Part shown: piece by piece, positions 45,301 to 54,209 of the stretch
Layout: the number at the start of each line of letters is the position of its first letter
Position numbering within the stretch: the stretch's first letter is position 1
DNA from: Bostrychus sinensis
Taxonomy: Eukaryota; Chordata; Actinopteri; Gobiiformes; Eleotridae
NCBI GenBank assembly: GCA_020698575.1
Contig: CM036251.1
Location: forward strand, 7,273,788 to 7,337,787
DNA: 64,000 nucleotides
Reading direction: 5' to 3'
The notes under the pieces: generated by a model
Told to the model about the DNA's origin: nothing
Databases searched by the model: none
What the model saw: the letters and a program-made list of their open reading frames with translations, nothing else
Position numbers and translations under genes: made by a program

Positions 45301-46718
45301 GGCAGGAGGACAGAGTGGTTACTACACTAATGGTGAAATTATTCATTTTAAACAAGAGTTCTCACACTTGTGTTCAAAAATGTACTTATCTTTATATAAT
45401 AAATAAATAAGTTACCAGTGCTTAAGCTCTACAATAACGCCTTTGACAATTCATTGAATTCATTGAATGACCAAACTTGAAATAGAAACACCCTTGATAT
45501 AACTCTGTACCATGCAGTTCTAATGATGAATTTATTTGTTTACTATAAAACAACATGCAAATGCAAATATAGTTAAGTTGTTATTGCGGTGATCCCCGTA
45601 TGTTTTCTGAGCTGATCTTGTGAATGAACGTTTTTCAGAACTCGGCTTATTTAAGTCAGGACTTCCAAGATTGCGATGTATCATGAATATGTGGGTGGAG
45701 CCTATCCCAAGAACTAGGGGCCTTAGGTGGGATACACCCTGTACAATATTGAGATCCATTCTCTAGGGGCAGTTTAGAGTCACCCATTTGCCTGGACATG
45801 CATGTCTTTGGACATTGAGAGGATGGGGAGAGATCCCACAGAGTCATCACTCATGACAGGTCATTAAAGGGGGCTGACGGCGCACACAGATCAAAAGGAC
45901 AGAAATGAGCGACGTGGAAGAACCGTTCAGACGGCTTCAGATGGGCGATCGTCGCCTTGGTGTATGGAGGCCTTAAGACTCAAACCCACACTCTCAGGAA
46001 GACTAACCACTCTGCCACCTATGCAACCATATTCTGATGATAGATGAAAGATAATAAGACGAGGTATCATTTTGGGAAAAAAATATTTCTCAGCTTTTTT
46101 TTCGGTCAAAAAAAAACTTGCTGGTTGAATAAAAGTAACTTTAAGTCAGAATTTGCCAGGGGTATGAATAATTTCACAGTGTGTATTATATATATATATT
46201 TCAGATTTCAGTCACAGTTTTAAGTTCAACATACTGTATATTTGTTTAATTCTTGGGTTTGTCCTAATTTAGTTTTGGTTCAGTCTTTGTTTAAATGTGA
46301 CTTTTGCATTTCTTTTATGAATAAAAAATGCATTTTGTGACACTGACTGGCCATTTTAAAGCGATAGAAAATAAATATGAATGTTTGACAAAATTTCAAC
46401 TTTACTCACCCAAACAAACACACTGTCATTCAACAAATACAGGAGGATTTCTGCAGCCACATCTCCGTACAGATACTGCCCTCCTTCTCTCACCAGCCGG
46501 CCCATCCTGGAGCTGCTGCTGTGAGCGGGCTGGCTCTGCTGGAGGTGGATCTCCTCCTCCCCGCTGGTCTGGGACTGGGACAGGGGGTCCTCGGAGTGGG
46601 AAGAGGCGGAGGAGGAGGGGTACACGCTCAGGACGGTCCCAGCCAAGAGGGCGGCACTCAGGGCGGCGTATGTCCGGACACTGGGCCACGGGAACCGCTC
46701 CACAAACAGAAACGGCAT
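33334..46718 (-). CDS. amfr: AMFR/gp78, ER membrane RING E3 ubiquitin ligase
   Basis: Thirteen coding exons give 672 aa (human about 643): 46410-46718, 44831-44923, 44570-44734, 43929-44081, 42829-42869, 42604-42736, 42298-42431, 41321-41431, 35841-36025, 35625-35728, 34131-34265, 33700-33992, 33334-33496; all junctions are GT-AG and phases agree. The start MPFLFVERFPWPS matches the family. Multiple membrane segments fill residues 1-340. The RING-H2 (C359, C362, C374, H376, H379, C382, C393, C396) is intact, as are the CUE domain (about 471-515, MFP...NILEG), the G2BR helix binding UBE2G2 (595-619) and the p97-binding VIM (about 650-668). It ubiquitinates misfolded ER proteins and HMG-CoA reductase/INSIG for degradation. 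A 14-glutamate run in exon 12 and introns rich in transposons are notable. Head-to-head with commd9. Confidence 0.97.
34365..34860. repeat. Dispersed family copy in an amfr intron
   Basis: Same family as 12,440-12,914 and 36,135-36,640 ('TACCATGTTAAAATGTTGTT', 'GTTGTGTTTTGTTTCATTCA', 'AAGCATAATATACCCATTTA'). The central part differs. Confidence 0.65.
35135..35581. mobile_element. MITE copy, uninterrupted
   Basis: Ends 'AAGGCTCCTTTATACTC' and (complement) 'TAAAGGTTCATATATACCC'. It is the uninterrupted counterpart of the element at 31,945-32,700, in an amfr intron. Confidence 0.65.
36135..36640. repeat. Dispersed family copy in amfr intron 8
   Basis: The longest match to 12,440-12,914, including 'CCCGCCCACTCCAGGAAGCA' and 'GCAATGCTGTTCTAGAGGTG'. 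Confidence 0.7.
36641..37225. other. amfr intron 8, nothing recognised
   Basis: AT-rich intron sequence. No repeat family or coding content that I can support; it ends with TTAA (37,222-37,225) at the DNA element. Confidence 0.4.
37226..39058. mobile_element. DNA transposon carrying an internal minisatellite
   Basis: The left end 'GGCTTTTTTCCACGA' and right end (complement) 'GGCACTTTTCCACGA' form imperfect inverted repeats. Flanks are TTAA (37,222-37,225) and TTTA (39,059-39,062), as expected for an aged TTAA-duplicating element (piggyBac- or Kolobok-like). The interior is a 1.1-kb array of 21-bp units followed by about 520 bp shared with 18,229-18,735. It has no transposase, so it is non-autonomous. 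Confidence 0.7.
37430..38534. repeat. 21-bp minisatellite, about 52 units
   Basis: Same unit as at 17,574-18,228 (TGTGTCTGTGTGAGGYTGG plus TG) with more variants (GAAGCTYG, GAGGCCGG). A few units lose or gain 2-3 bases. Long open frames on both strands (421, 227 and 193 codons) follow from the 21-bp period and are not genes. Confidence 0.95.
39389..40974. mobile_element. Harbinger-type TIR element with TAA duplication
   Basis: Ends GAGTGTGTTCACACTTGC and (complement) GGGTGTGTTCACACTTGC, flanked by TAA on both sides (39,386-39,388 and 40,975-40,977). The 3-bp TAA duplication fits PIF/Harbinger. The interior lacks a transposase and contains GC-rich 'CCAGGACCAGACCAGGAAC' sequence. A second element is inserted at 40,106-40,935. 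Located in amfr intron 8. Confidence 0.78.
40106..40935. mobile_element. Nested element with about 60-bp inverted repeats
   Basis: Left 'GACCCTTTTCACGATGACGT' continues to 'GGGATGTATCTTCA' (40,163). The complement at 40,880-40,935 repeats it with a few differences. Flanks are TA on both sides. No transposase. It interrupts the Harbinger-type element. Confidence 0.8.
41040..41125 (+). mobile_element. SINE/LINE tail fragment
   Basis: Has 'CAGGATGTACCCTGCCTAAG', 'CATAGTTGCTGG' and an ATGAATGAATG tail, like 6,938-7,020 and the complement of 45,680-45,860. Confidence 0.5.
41519..42250. mobile_element. hAT-like MITE filled with GGTTTAGTCCTGGTTTAGAC repeats
   Basis: The left end 'TTTCTCAAACTGTGGTAC' and right end (complement) 'CAGTGGTTCTCATACATTTT' resemble hAT-family ends. 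The interior is a degenerate tandem of about 10-12-bp 'TGGTTTAGTCC/TGGTTTAGACC' units. A decayed relative sits at 43,360-43,540. Located in amfr intron 7. Confidence 0.6.
42918..43540. mobile_element. MITE relics rich in AGACCAAGACC
   Basis: 42,918-43,275 begins 'GGTAGTGTTGTAGTCAGAGC' and has scattered 'CAAGACCAAGAC' units, a form known from fish MITEs. 43,290-43,540 holds 'CCAGTGGTTCTCATCTGG' and 'GTGGGACTCAGGGATCTTTT', related to 41,519-42,250. They lie in amfr intron 4. Confidence 0.5.
43676..43815 (+). repeat. Dispersed repeat with TTGGATAAGAGGTGAAA, copy 2
   Basis: Close match to 19,470-19,600 ('GAGAAAGCCTCTTGGATAAG', 'AAATCCAGATGACTGCTTTT', 'CTGGACGAGTGAGAGT'). Confidence 0.65.
44217..44370 (+). 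repeat. Dispersed repeat with CCACTAACAGGTG
   Basis: Shares 'TTGCCCATTTTTCCTGCTTC', 'CACCCACTAACAGGTGTCAT', 'GATGAAGAGATTATC' and 'GTGGTCATAATGTTATGC' with the sequence flanking the mariner relic at 54.4-55.1 kb. Located in amfr intron 3. Confidence 0.75.
44930..46405. other. amfr intron 1
   Basis: No exon in this stretch. A minus-strand SINE body lies at 45,680-45,860 ('GGGATAGGCTCCACCC', 'GACATGCATGTCCAGG', 'CTAAACTGCCCCTAG' on the complement). The rest is AT-rich; a short (TA)n lies near 46,188. Confidence 0.6.
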
Positions 46719-47254
46719 GATGATGATGTTGATGATGATGCTGGAGAAGGTGGAGCTTGTTGTAGTAATGTCAAATAATACCAAAACCGTCCTGGATGCA
46801 CATTTTAATCCTCATGTATCGGTGCATTTGTCTAAAGGATTTGTTGCATATCATAATTTACTTTACATTAGAGCTACATAAACCGACGAAGCTAACTAGC
46901 ATGGCTATTACAAAATGCTAGCTCAGTTAAAAAATAATATTCAGAAGACCTGCTGGTGACAATAACATTAACATAAATAAGTTGACAAGAGCGTAAGCCT
47001 CTTTTTCTTCGATAATTTAGAAGGTGACTAAAGAAGGTGACATTTTACGCAGCTAAGTTAAATCCAGCTAGCTTCTCCAGTTACAACCAGACGTAAACAA
47101 ACACTTCTTGTTTTAACGCCGAGAGCAAACAACGCACGGCTCATTACCGCCACCTGCTGCAGCGGAGAGGCTCCGTCTGATTTTTATAACCCCAAACAAA
47201 CCAGCACAGGTCAGGGATTTTAAAAGGATTTTAGAAATACTGAGGTCCATCGTG

Positions 47255-47690
47255 TTGAGACCCAGTTTAGTCCTGGTTTAGTCCTATATTTATTTATAAT
47301 TTTTCCTGGTTAGCTAAGTTTAGACCTGGTTTAGTCCTGGTTTATTGGGTTTAGTCCTGGTTTAGGTCTGATTTAGATCTGTTTAACCTGGTTTAGTCCT
47401 AGTTTATTCATAATTTAGTCCTAGTAGAGTTTTTTTCTTAGTTTAGACCTGGTTTAATCCTTTTTTCCCCCCAAGATTCTGGTTTGGACATGTTTTTTGT
47501 CCTGGTTTAATCTTTTTGATTTAGTTCTGGTTTAGACCTGGTTTAGTCCTGGTTTAGAGCTGGTTTAGTCTGGGTTTAGACTTGTTGTTTTCCCTGGTTT
47601 AGTCTTAGTCTTGGTTTAGACCTGGTTTTCCTTTTTTTTTCCTTTTTTTTTTTTTTTTTTTTTTTTCTGGTTTAGGTTTAGACCTGGTTT
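47255..47690. repeat. Degenerate TTTAGTCCTGGTTTAGACC tandem repeat
   Basis: About 20 imperfect units of 'TGGTTTAGTCC' and 'TGGTTTAGACC', same motif as 41,577-42,210. No clear inverted ends here. Confidence 0.75.
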
Positions 47691-47840
47691 ATTACTTTTT
47701 TAAACACTATACATAAATTCTTAATAATTTATTTAAAATACTGTAGCTTCTGGTTATTAGATTAAAAACACAGGAAACATTTTAATAAAAACACTGAGTT
47801 CCGGACTCAACTTCCCATGAATATTAGCGTCTTTTTTTTA

Positions 47841-47871
47841 GTCACATGACGTCGATGAGGCGTCACGTGTC
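47841..47871 (+). promoter_or_regulatory. E-box/CLEAR-like and CRE-like sites before commd9
   Basis: GTCACATGAC (47,841), ATGACGTCG (47,847) and GTCACGTGTC (47,862) lie within 40 bp of the ATG. The CACGTG and CACATG cores fit USF/TFE-type factors; TGACGTCG fits CREB/ATF. Motif calls are by eye. Confidence 0.45.
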
Positions 47872-47877
47872 ACCGCC

Positions 47878-50800
47878 ATGGCTGCCGCTGTCACCGCCGA
47901 TGATTTCTCCAATTTACAACTTCTTCTAAAGGTATTTCCAATCAAACAATTTATACATCTTATTGTCCATTTTTTTATGCCGAGAAAAAGATTTAAAAAC
48001 ATGACTACAATGGCTTTCTTGCACAGTTTGTTACGAAATTTAAGTCAAAAGTACAGTTGTGGTGGGCACCCATTGCAGATCATCCTGATAACTCTGATGA
48101 TTGTGTTTGGTCCATGCTTTTATTTTAACATTGGATAGCACTAAATTGCACACTAAACTGTTTAACATTAAATCAGCTGCATACAAAAAGCCAAAGGGAA
48201 AAGTGAATTATTTTTTGCAATGTAAAAATAATGACGATTAACAAATTCTACGTTTATTTTCTACCCACTTTTTTTTATTATTATTATTTTTTACATCCAT
48301 TACGGTAATCTCATTTCTGCTTAATTTTAAACGATTTTTTAAAACTAATCTAAATGAATGTATGTGAATGAAAGCGTCCAAGTATGATTCTTGACAACTT
48401 AAAGACTGGAGCCTATCTCAGCAACTGTGGGCCTTAGGCAGGGTGCACTGACAATCATTCACTCTCACATTCATTCACTTGGCATATACAAAAAAAAAGA
48501 CAAAAAAAAGCAACCAAAAAACACTCTAGACAGTGGGAGGAAGATGGAGAGAAACCACAGAAACATAGACAAAACATGGAGACTCCACTGAGGCTTGCCA
48601 TTGACCAGAAAACATTTTTTTGTTTTGTTTTGTTTCTTGTTTTTGTGTCTCGAAGGCGCCGTCTAAAGATGCAGTGAGGGAAGTGTGTGTCCAGAGCCAC
48701 TGTGCTCCAAGTCGGCAGCTCACTGACAGCACAGCAGCCAAATTCAGTATCCCACCCTCTCAGGCCGCACAGGTAAAAAAACAAAAAAACCTCACACACC
48801 TGAATGCCACACGTGATGAGACTAAAATGTATTGCTGTCTTTTGATCGCAAGTAAGGCTGCCTGAAGTACATTTTGATAATTATTTGGCTTCATTGCAGT
48901 TTAATTGAAGGCAGTGATAGGTGTGCTTTATTCTAAAAAATTAAAGGTTCTTTTAGACACACATTTCAATATTTGGTAGAAAACATTCATTGAGTCAGAT
49001 TGTGAGTCTTTTGTGATTCCTATTAACACATTTTTTTGGTCTTTTACAGTTGGTCCAGTCACTCCACGCTCTCTCGCGTTATGTCGTCTTTTATAATCTC
49101 ACGTCTCCGGAGCAGATCCTGGCTCTCTTCCCCGAATCCTTTCACTCCAGCCTCAAAAACCTCATCACCAAGATCCTGCTGGAAAACAGGTCTGTCTTAT
49201 AATTCTGTATTAGCACTCCTGGCTCTCATTAAAGAAGGTTGTGGGTGTGATGCTCAGGCTATGAAGATTTTTTTTTTTTATAGAGTGAGTGATCTACTGG
49301 GCTCCAATAATAACTGCAAATCCTGTTTATGTTTCAGTCCGACCTGGAGAACTGAAGCTCTTTGTAACCAGAGTAAGTAACCTTCACATTTCTGTCTATC
49401 CTTCCTGTGTATTTAGTTAAAGAAAGAAAGACAAAGTCATTAAAAGGGATCTCAGTAAAACTCATTTACCATATCATTAAAACGTATGTGTCAAACAGAC
49501 TACTTAGTTATTGTTCTGTCCTTACTCGACGTAACTGAGCTATCCATCTAAACAGAGCGTTAACACGAGAGTTGAGTTGATTTTTTTGACTTTATTTATG
49601 GTGACCGTTTTTTTTTAGATCCAAAAACTAGAAGATATGTTTTTTGCATTTGAACCAAAAAAGCTTCCATCAGCATCATGTTATTAAAGTACATGACGCT
49701 AGGGCTTAAGTTTTGAATTTTACTGGCAATTTATTGATAAAAACAATGACATGGTAAATCATTTTTGTCTAGAGCAGCCATTCCCAAAGTCAAGACCAAG
49801 TCCTGGCCTCCTTAAATTTCTGAAAATCCCTCGCGGACCCCCAATGATAAAACTTCCCTCTGTTCAAAAAACTCTGCCATGTTTTTCTCCATATGTTTTT
49901 TTATAAAAACATTACAAAAACACTGATTATTGACTAAAAGTTGTTTTAAAGTAATATTTTAAAACAAGTATACAACTGTAATTAATTTCAAATGTTTTTA
50001 ATGTACTTAATGTTTTTAGGTACTTAATATTTTCATTGACTTTTTATATTTTTGTATGTTTTATTTGTTTTTATGAACCAAAACCATGTGTCTGAATTAA
50101 TAATAAAAAAAATAATAATAAATTCAAATTGAAATATAGTTGTAATTGGTCTGGTTGGTGGCAGGGGTAAGGGTGGGAGGGGTTAAGGGGGGTGTTATAT
50201 TTTAGTTTATTTTTATTTTATTTTATACCATGTTAAATATTAAAATCTGAAGTGTTTTAATTGTATTTTATGTTTGTTTCTGATCTTCTTAATAAAAATT
50301 TGATGAGAAAAAAAAAAATTGAAATATAGACAGCCTCTGGGGCCCCCCTGTAATACCTTCACGGACCCCACTTTGGGAACCACTGGTCTAGACAAATGTT
50401 TTTTAGTTTGTGTTTTTCTATTGGATAGATTGGGGACAACAGGGACATTGATTTACAGATACATCTAGGGACAAGAAGCCTAAAATTGGGACTGTCCCAG
50501 TTCAGTAGCGACATCTGGTCACCCTAACTTTATTTCTGTGACCAGCAGTTGTAACTCATCTCAATTTTGTTTCTATAAAGCTGTGAAACACACAAAAAAT
50601 ACAACTATTAGCTTCCCATTACATGAAGTTAAATATTACATTCATTAAGTTTCACAGTTTTTGCTCAAATTGTCTGAATACATCAGCAAATAAGGCGCCA
50701 AATGGACACTGTTATTCAAATTGACAACGTCTATCTATTAATTTAATTAGCGTAACAAAAGGTCGTCATTCCTGTACATTTTTAGCTTCCTTTTCATCTC

Positions 50801-52436
50801 TAAATCAATGAATCAATTGTAAAACATATTACAGCTTAAGAGCCATTGTATTTAACACAAAAAAGATAACAGGCTTACGTGGGGCCAACTCTGCCGCAGG
50901 TCTGCACTTCAGTCATAGCAGGATCAGAGAACTGAACTTTCCAATGCAACTTACATTTTCTTTCCACAAGAGGGCGCTTTTAGCCTTTAAACCAGGGGTC
51001 ACCAACAGGTGCCCGCCCTTCTAGAGCTTGTGAGGTGCCCGCGAGGGATATTTATAAACGGTGACTACTGCAGTGTTTTAGTCATAATTTATTTTTTTGA
51101 ACTTGTTTTTATGTTTAATTACAAGATTATTTTTATAAACATTATCATTAATGCAAAGCAAACAATCATACAATCCTAGTGTCATTTGAAAGGCATGTAA
51201 AGACTTTAATATAGAGGATTATTTTGCACGAGTAGCCCTCAGTACAAATTCTCATCTTTTGGGTAGCCCTCAAACCCAGAAAGGTTGGAGACCCCTGCTT
51301 TAAACAACACATTTGTAACTGTACCGACACAGTTATGTTTTGTGTGGCTGCTAACACATTACTTTGTTCAGTTTCCCTGCCGCAGCTGAAGGAGACGGAC
51401 TGGAGAGTGGACCTCGTGACCAGTTCTGAGTCCGTCAGTCGAATGGCCGTCCCCACCTGCCTCCTGCAGCTCAAGGTAACTGTGAAACCAACGCACTTTC
51501 ATGAGCCGAAAATACTGTACTCATTACCATTGTTAATTTGCTTTTCAAGTAATATGAGTAGTATGTGCTGGCAAACTCGCACAAGGTTTTCATGAGAGAC
51601 GTAACCAGTTATTTCCTCTCCATGCTCGTGGGAATGCGAGTTGAGCGATGCAAACCGAGATTTGAACTGAACAGAGAAAACTTTGTGCAAATTTGGAGCC
51701 ACTGCCAATCAAGGAGCAAGGTTTGACCGTCACTTGAGCAAAAAAAAAAGTTTCGTCTTAAACCTCCCACCTCTTGCCAGCGACTTGAAAAGCCATTTTG
51801 TCACACACTAAAGGAGACAGCCAAGCAAATTTAGATACACTCAAGTTGGAAGTATGGAAGTAAACTTGTGTCATCATCAAAAGTGTCTGAATTTTTTGTC
51901 TCTGAAATGATCTAATATCTAATTTTCTTTGTATTTTTTTAGTGTTCGGAATAAAAAAAATCACCTTTTTAAAATTCGATGCATATATTTTCATCCTCAA
52001 ATTCAATTGGCGTCTAAAACACGGAACTTTTTGCAGCATTTTATTTCAATATGTTGCTGAGACTTGACCCAGAAAATTGCAAGAGCTAACATCAGCTCTG
52101 GCTCTGTTCACACTAAAGCATGTTTTTGCAAAATGCAGGTACATTGCTGGCATCAGAGGATTTTCAGAGAGAGCTAACTTTGAGACTCATTGCATTTGTT
52201 GCTTTGAAAAGAAAATGACATTGCGATTGTTCATTACTGGTTCAGCTGGACTTAGTAAAGCTCATTTTAAGTCTGAGTTTGAGTCTTATTTTTGTGTTTT
52301 TCAGATGGAGGACTCGTGTCGCGGTGCTGAGGCGGTCTCCACGGTGACGGTGGAGCTCAGTCGAGAGTCTCTGGACACGATGCTCGATGGCCTCGGACGC
52401 ATTCGGGACCAGCTGTCTGTGGTCGCCGGGAAATAA
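47878..52436 (+). CDS. commd9: COMM domain-containing protein 9
   Basis: Six exons give 193 aa (human 198): 47878-47931, 48656-48772, 49050-49189, 49338-49372, 51372-51475, 52305-52436; all GT-AG with consistent phases. The N-terminal helical HN domain covers about residues 1-105 (DDFSNLQLLLK, LALFPESFHSSLKNLITKIL). The COMM domain covers about 116-193 (LKETDWRVDLVTSSES, SRMAVPTCLLQLK, VELSRESLDTMLDGLGRIRD). COMMD9 is a subunit of the Commander/CCC complex (COMMD1-10, CCDC22, CCDC93) that recycles endosomal cargo such as Notch and LDLR-family receptors, and it also affects NF-kB. The start lies in 'GCCATGG' (good Kozak). Introns 4 and others hold hAT MITEs. Divergent from amfr and convergent with fcsk. 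Confidence 0.96.
48395..48600 (-). mobile_element. SINE body in commd9 intron 1
   Basis: The complement has 'CAAGCCTCAGTGGAGTCTCC', 'CCATCTTCCTCCCACTGTC' and 'GCCCACAGTTGCTGAGATAG'. It ends about 55 bp before exon 2. Confidence 0.6.
49775..50385. mobile_element. hAT MITE with 8-bp duplication in commd9 intron 4
   Basis: Ends CAGCCATTCCCAAAGT and (complement) CAGTGGTTCCCAAAGTGGGG. Flanks GTCTAGAG and GTCTAGAC differ at one base, as expected for an aged 8-bp hAT duplication. The AT-rich interior has no coding region. Confidence 0.82.
50993..51297. mobile_element. hAT MITE with perfect 8-bp duplication
   Basis: Ends CAGGGGTCACCAAC and (complement) CAGGGGTCTCCAACC. Flanked by CTTTAAAC on both sides (50,985-50,992 and 51,298-51,305). 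It lies 74 bp upstream of commd9 exon 5, close to the expected branch-point side of the intron. Confidence 0.9.
51476..52304. other. commd9 intron 5, nothing recognised
   Basis: AT-rich unique-looking intron between exons 5 and 6. No repeat family or RNA gene seen. Confidence 0.45.
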
Positions 52437-53043
52437 GGACACTGAGACATTTATACTTTAATCTTGGAAAGTTTTAAACTATTATATCTGTCATTGTTAG
52501 CGAGCACATTCACAGGAAAAAAAGGACCAAAACAAACCCAACCTGGTGAACACGTCGATGGTTTCTCTAACATCAAATTCAGCTTTGTACCTGCTGCTAA
52601 AATGTCTATGCTTTGAAAGGTAAACAATTTTTTAATTTTTATTTTTTGCAAGTAGAAAGTCAGGCAATTAAAATCTAATAGCTCCCCAGATGCTCAAAAA
52701 TTATCCAAGGTGGTCTTGTTTGTCTGTGCTGGTATGATTTTTTGGAAACTAGCTGCTAAGTTACATGTGGAGACATCATGCTTGCTCCTGAACTGCTATA
52801 AAAACTATAAAATATGTAGTACACAAGTCAAGTACTTTTGTAGAATCTATAGCTGAGCAAAAATTAATTTAACCCTGGTAATAGCAGTAGCAGTAGTAAT
52901 GGTAGATGTAATAGTAAAATATATACTAACAACATTAGTAAAGTAAAAGTAAACTAGAAACCTTTTACACACAATACTTTTTAACTTTTACTGAAGTCAT
53001 ATTTTTAGGTTGAGGTTATACTACTGTACTTTACTGTTTCTGT

Positions 53044-53292
53044 CCTCTGGATTTGACCCATCCTTTATGCTGCCGGGGCATCCTGTCAGGAGTAGGGGGC
53101 GACTGGAGACCCTTCTCCAGATCTAGAACAGAGATTTTGGTCTGGAGTACCTGTTGTATGTTTTAGGTTGATGGGGAAACCCACCCAGACACAGGGAGAA
53201 CATGCAAACTCCACACAGAAAGGCGCCACATGGTCTGGGAATCGAACCTGGGACCTTCTTGCTGTGAGGCGAGAGTGCCACTGTGTTGACTT
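53044..53292 (-). mobile_element. Full-length tRNA-derived SINE
   Basis: On the minus strand: head 'GTGGCACTCTCGCCTCACAG' and 'CCCAGGTTCGATTCCCAGAC' (A- and B-box), then 'GTGGAGTTTGCATGTTCTCC', 'CTGTGTCTGGGTGGGTTTCC', 'GTCGCCCCCTACTCCTGAC' and 'GGATGGGTCAAATCCAGAGG'. The 3' half matches 16,735-16,893. Confidence 0.85.
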
Positions 53293-54008
53293 CTTTTACT
53301 TCTACTTCAGTAAAACTGCTTAGAAGTAGCAGTACTTTCAGTCAAGTGCAAATTTGGAGTCTTTCTTCCACCTCTGATTGAGACTGACGCCAGGATCAGT
53401 GTTATGACCTGTGATAATCTGAAACTACAGAGGCAGAGGTAGATGTTCTACTGTACAAATGTGGGTCAAGTTACTGTTGTGCCAAAACTGTTCATTTTAA
53501 GTTATGCATGTGAAATATCATGTATAATGTTTAAGGTAGAGTTTATTCTGGGTTTAAACTGAACTCATGAAGAAGGAAGAAGGACATTTCCATACAACCA
53601 ACCAGTCTGTGTATGTTCATGTGTTGTATGGCCTTGATTGCAGATGACTGATTAATATTTGACACAAGATAAAAGTGCAAATGTCTTTATTCACATTATA
53701 AAAAAATAATGCCACAGGATCATAAGGTAATCCTTCATTAGTTCAGTTCTTAAAACAAAACATGATTTAAAATGATGCACCCATTTCTGATTCACAGTAC
53801 TTTGTGAGTCAGTAATTGTAGGACGGACAATTCTGCTTACCCCATTTTACATTTTAAAGTCCCTTTTAGTGGAAATATGAGTAGTGTACTTAGCTTCAGT
53901 TGGTAAATACAATCAGTTTTAAGACATTTTATCAACTTAATGTGTAGTTAGTAAGCATCATAATGTCTTTTTCTTTATCAAATTTCAGAACCATTGTGTT
54001 ATTATTAT

Positions 54009-54115
<107 letters not shown>

Positions 54116-54209
54116 AATGGAGAGGGTTGCGTCAGGAACATAAATAACTTCTTTAAGTTATTTATGTGATGTTTTCCACCGTAGTCCACAGTGATTGTAG
54201 GTTCTTAGG

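Larger units (their letters stand above)
46719..47877. promoter_or_regulatory. Divergent amfr-commd9 promoter interval
   Basis: 1,159 bp separate the two start codons. The amfr side (46,719-47,215) shows no TATA near the start. The centre (47,255-47,690) is filled with 'TTTAGTCCTGGTTTAG' repeats and a T tract (about 47,632-47,668). The commd9 side carries E-box and CRE-like sites (47,841-47,871). A shared bidirectional promoter is possible, but the repeat block argues for two separate cores. Confidence 0.5.

Noticed and set aside
46328..46778. Plus-strand ORFs over amfr exon 1
   Set aside because: Antisense shadows; the minus frame matches the AMFR N-terminus.
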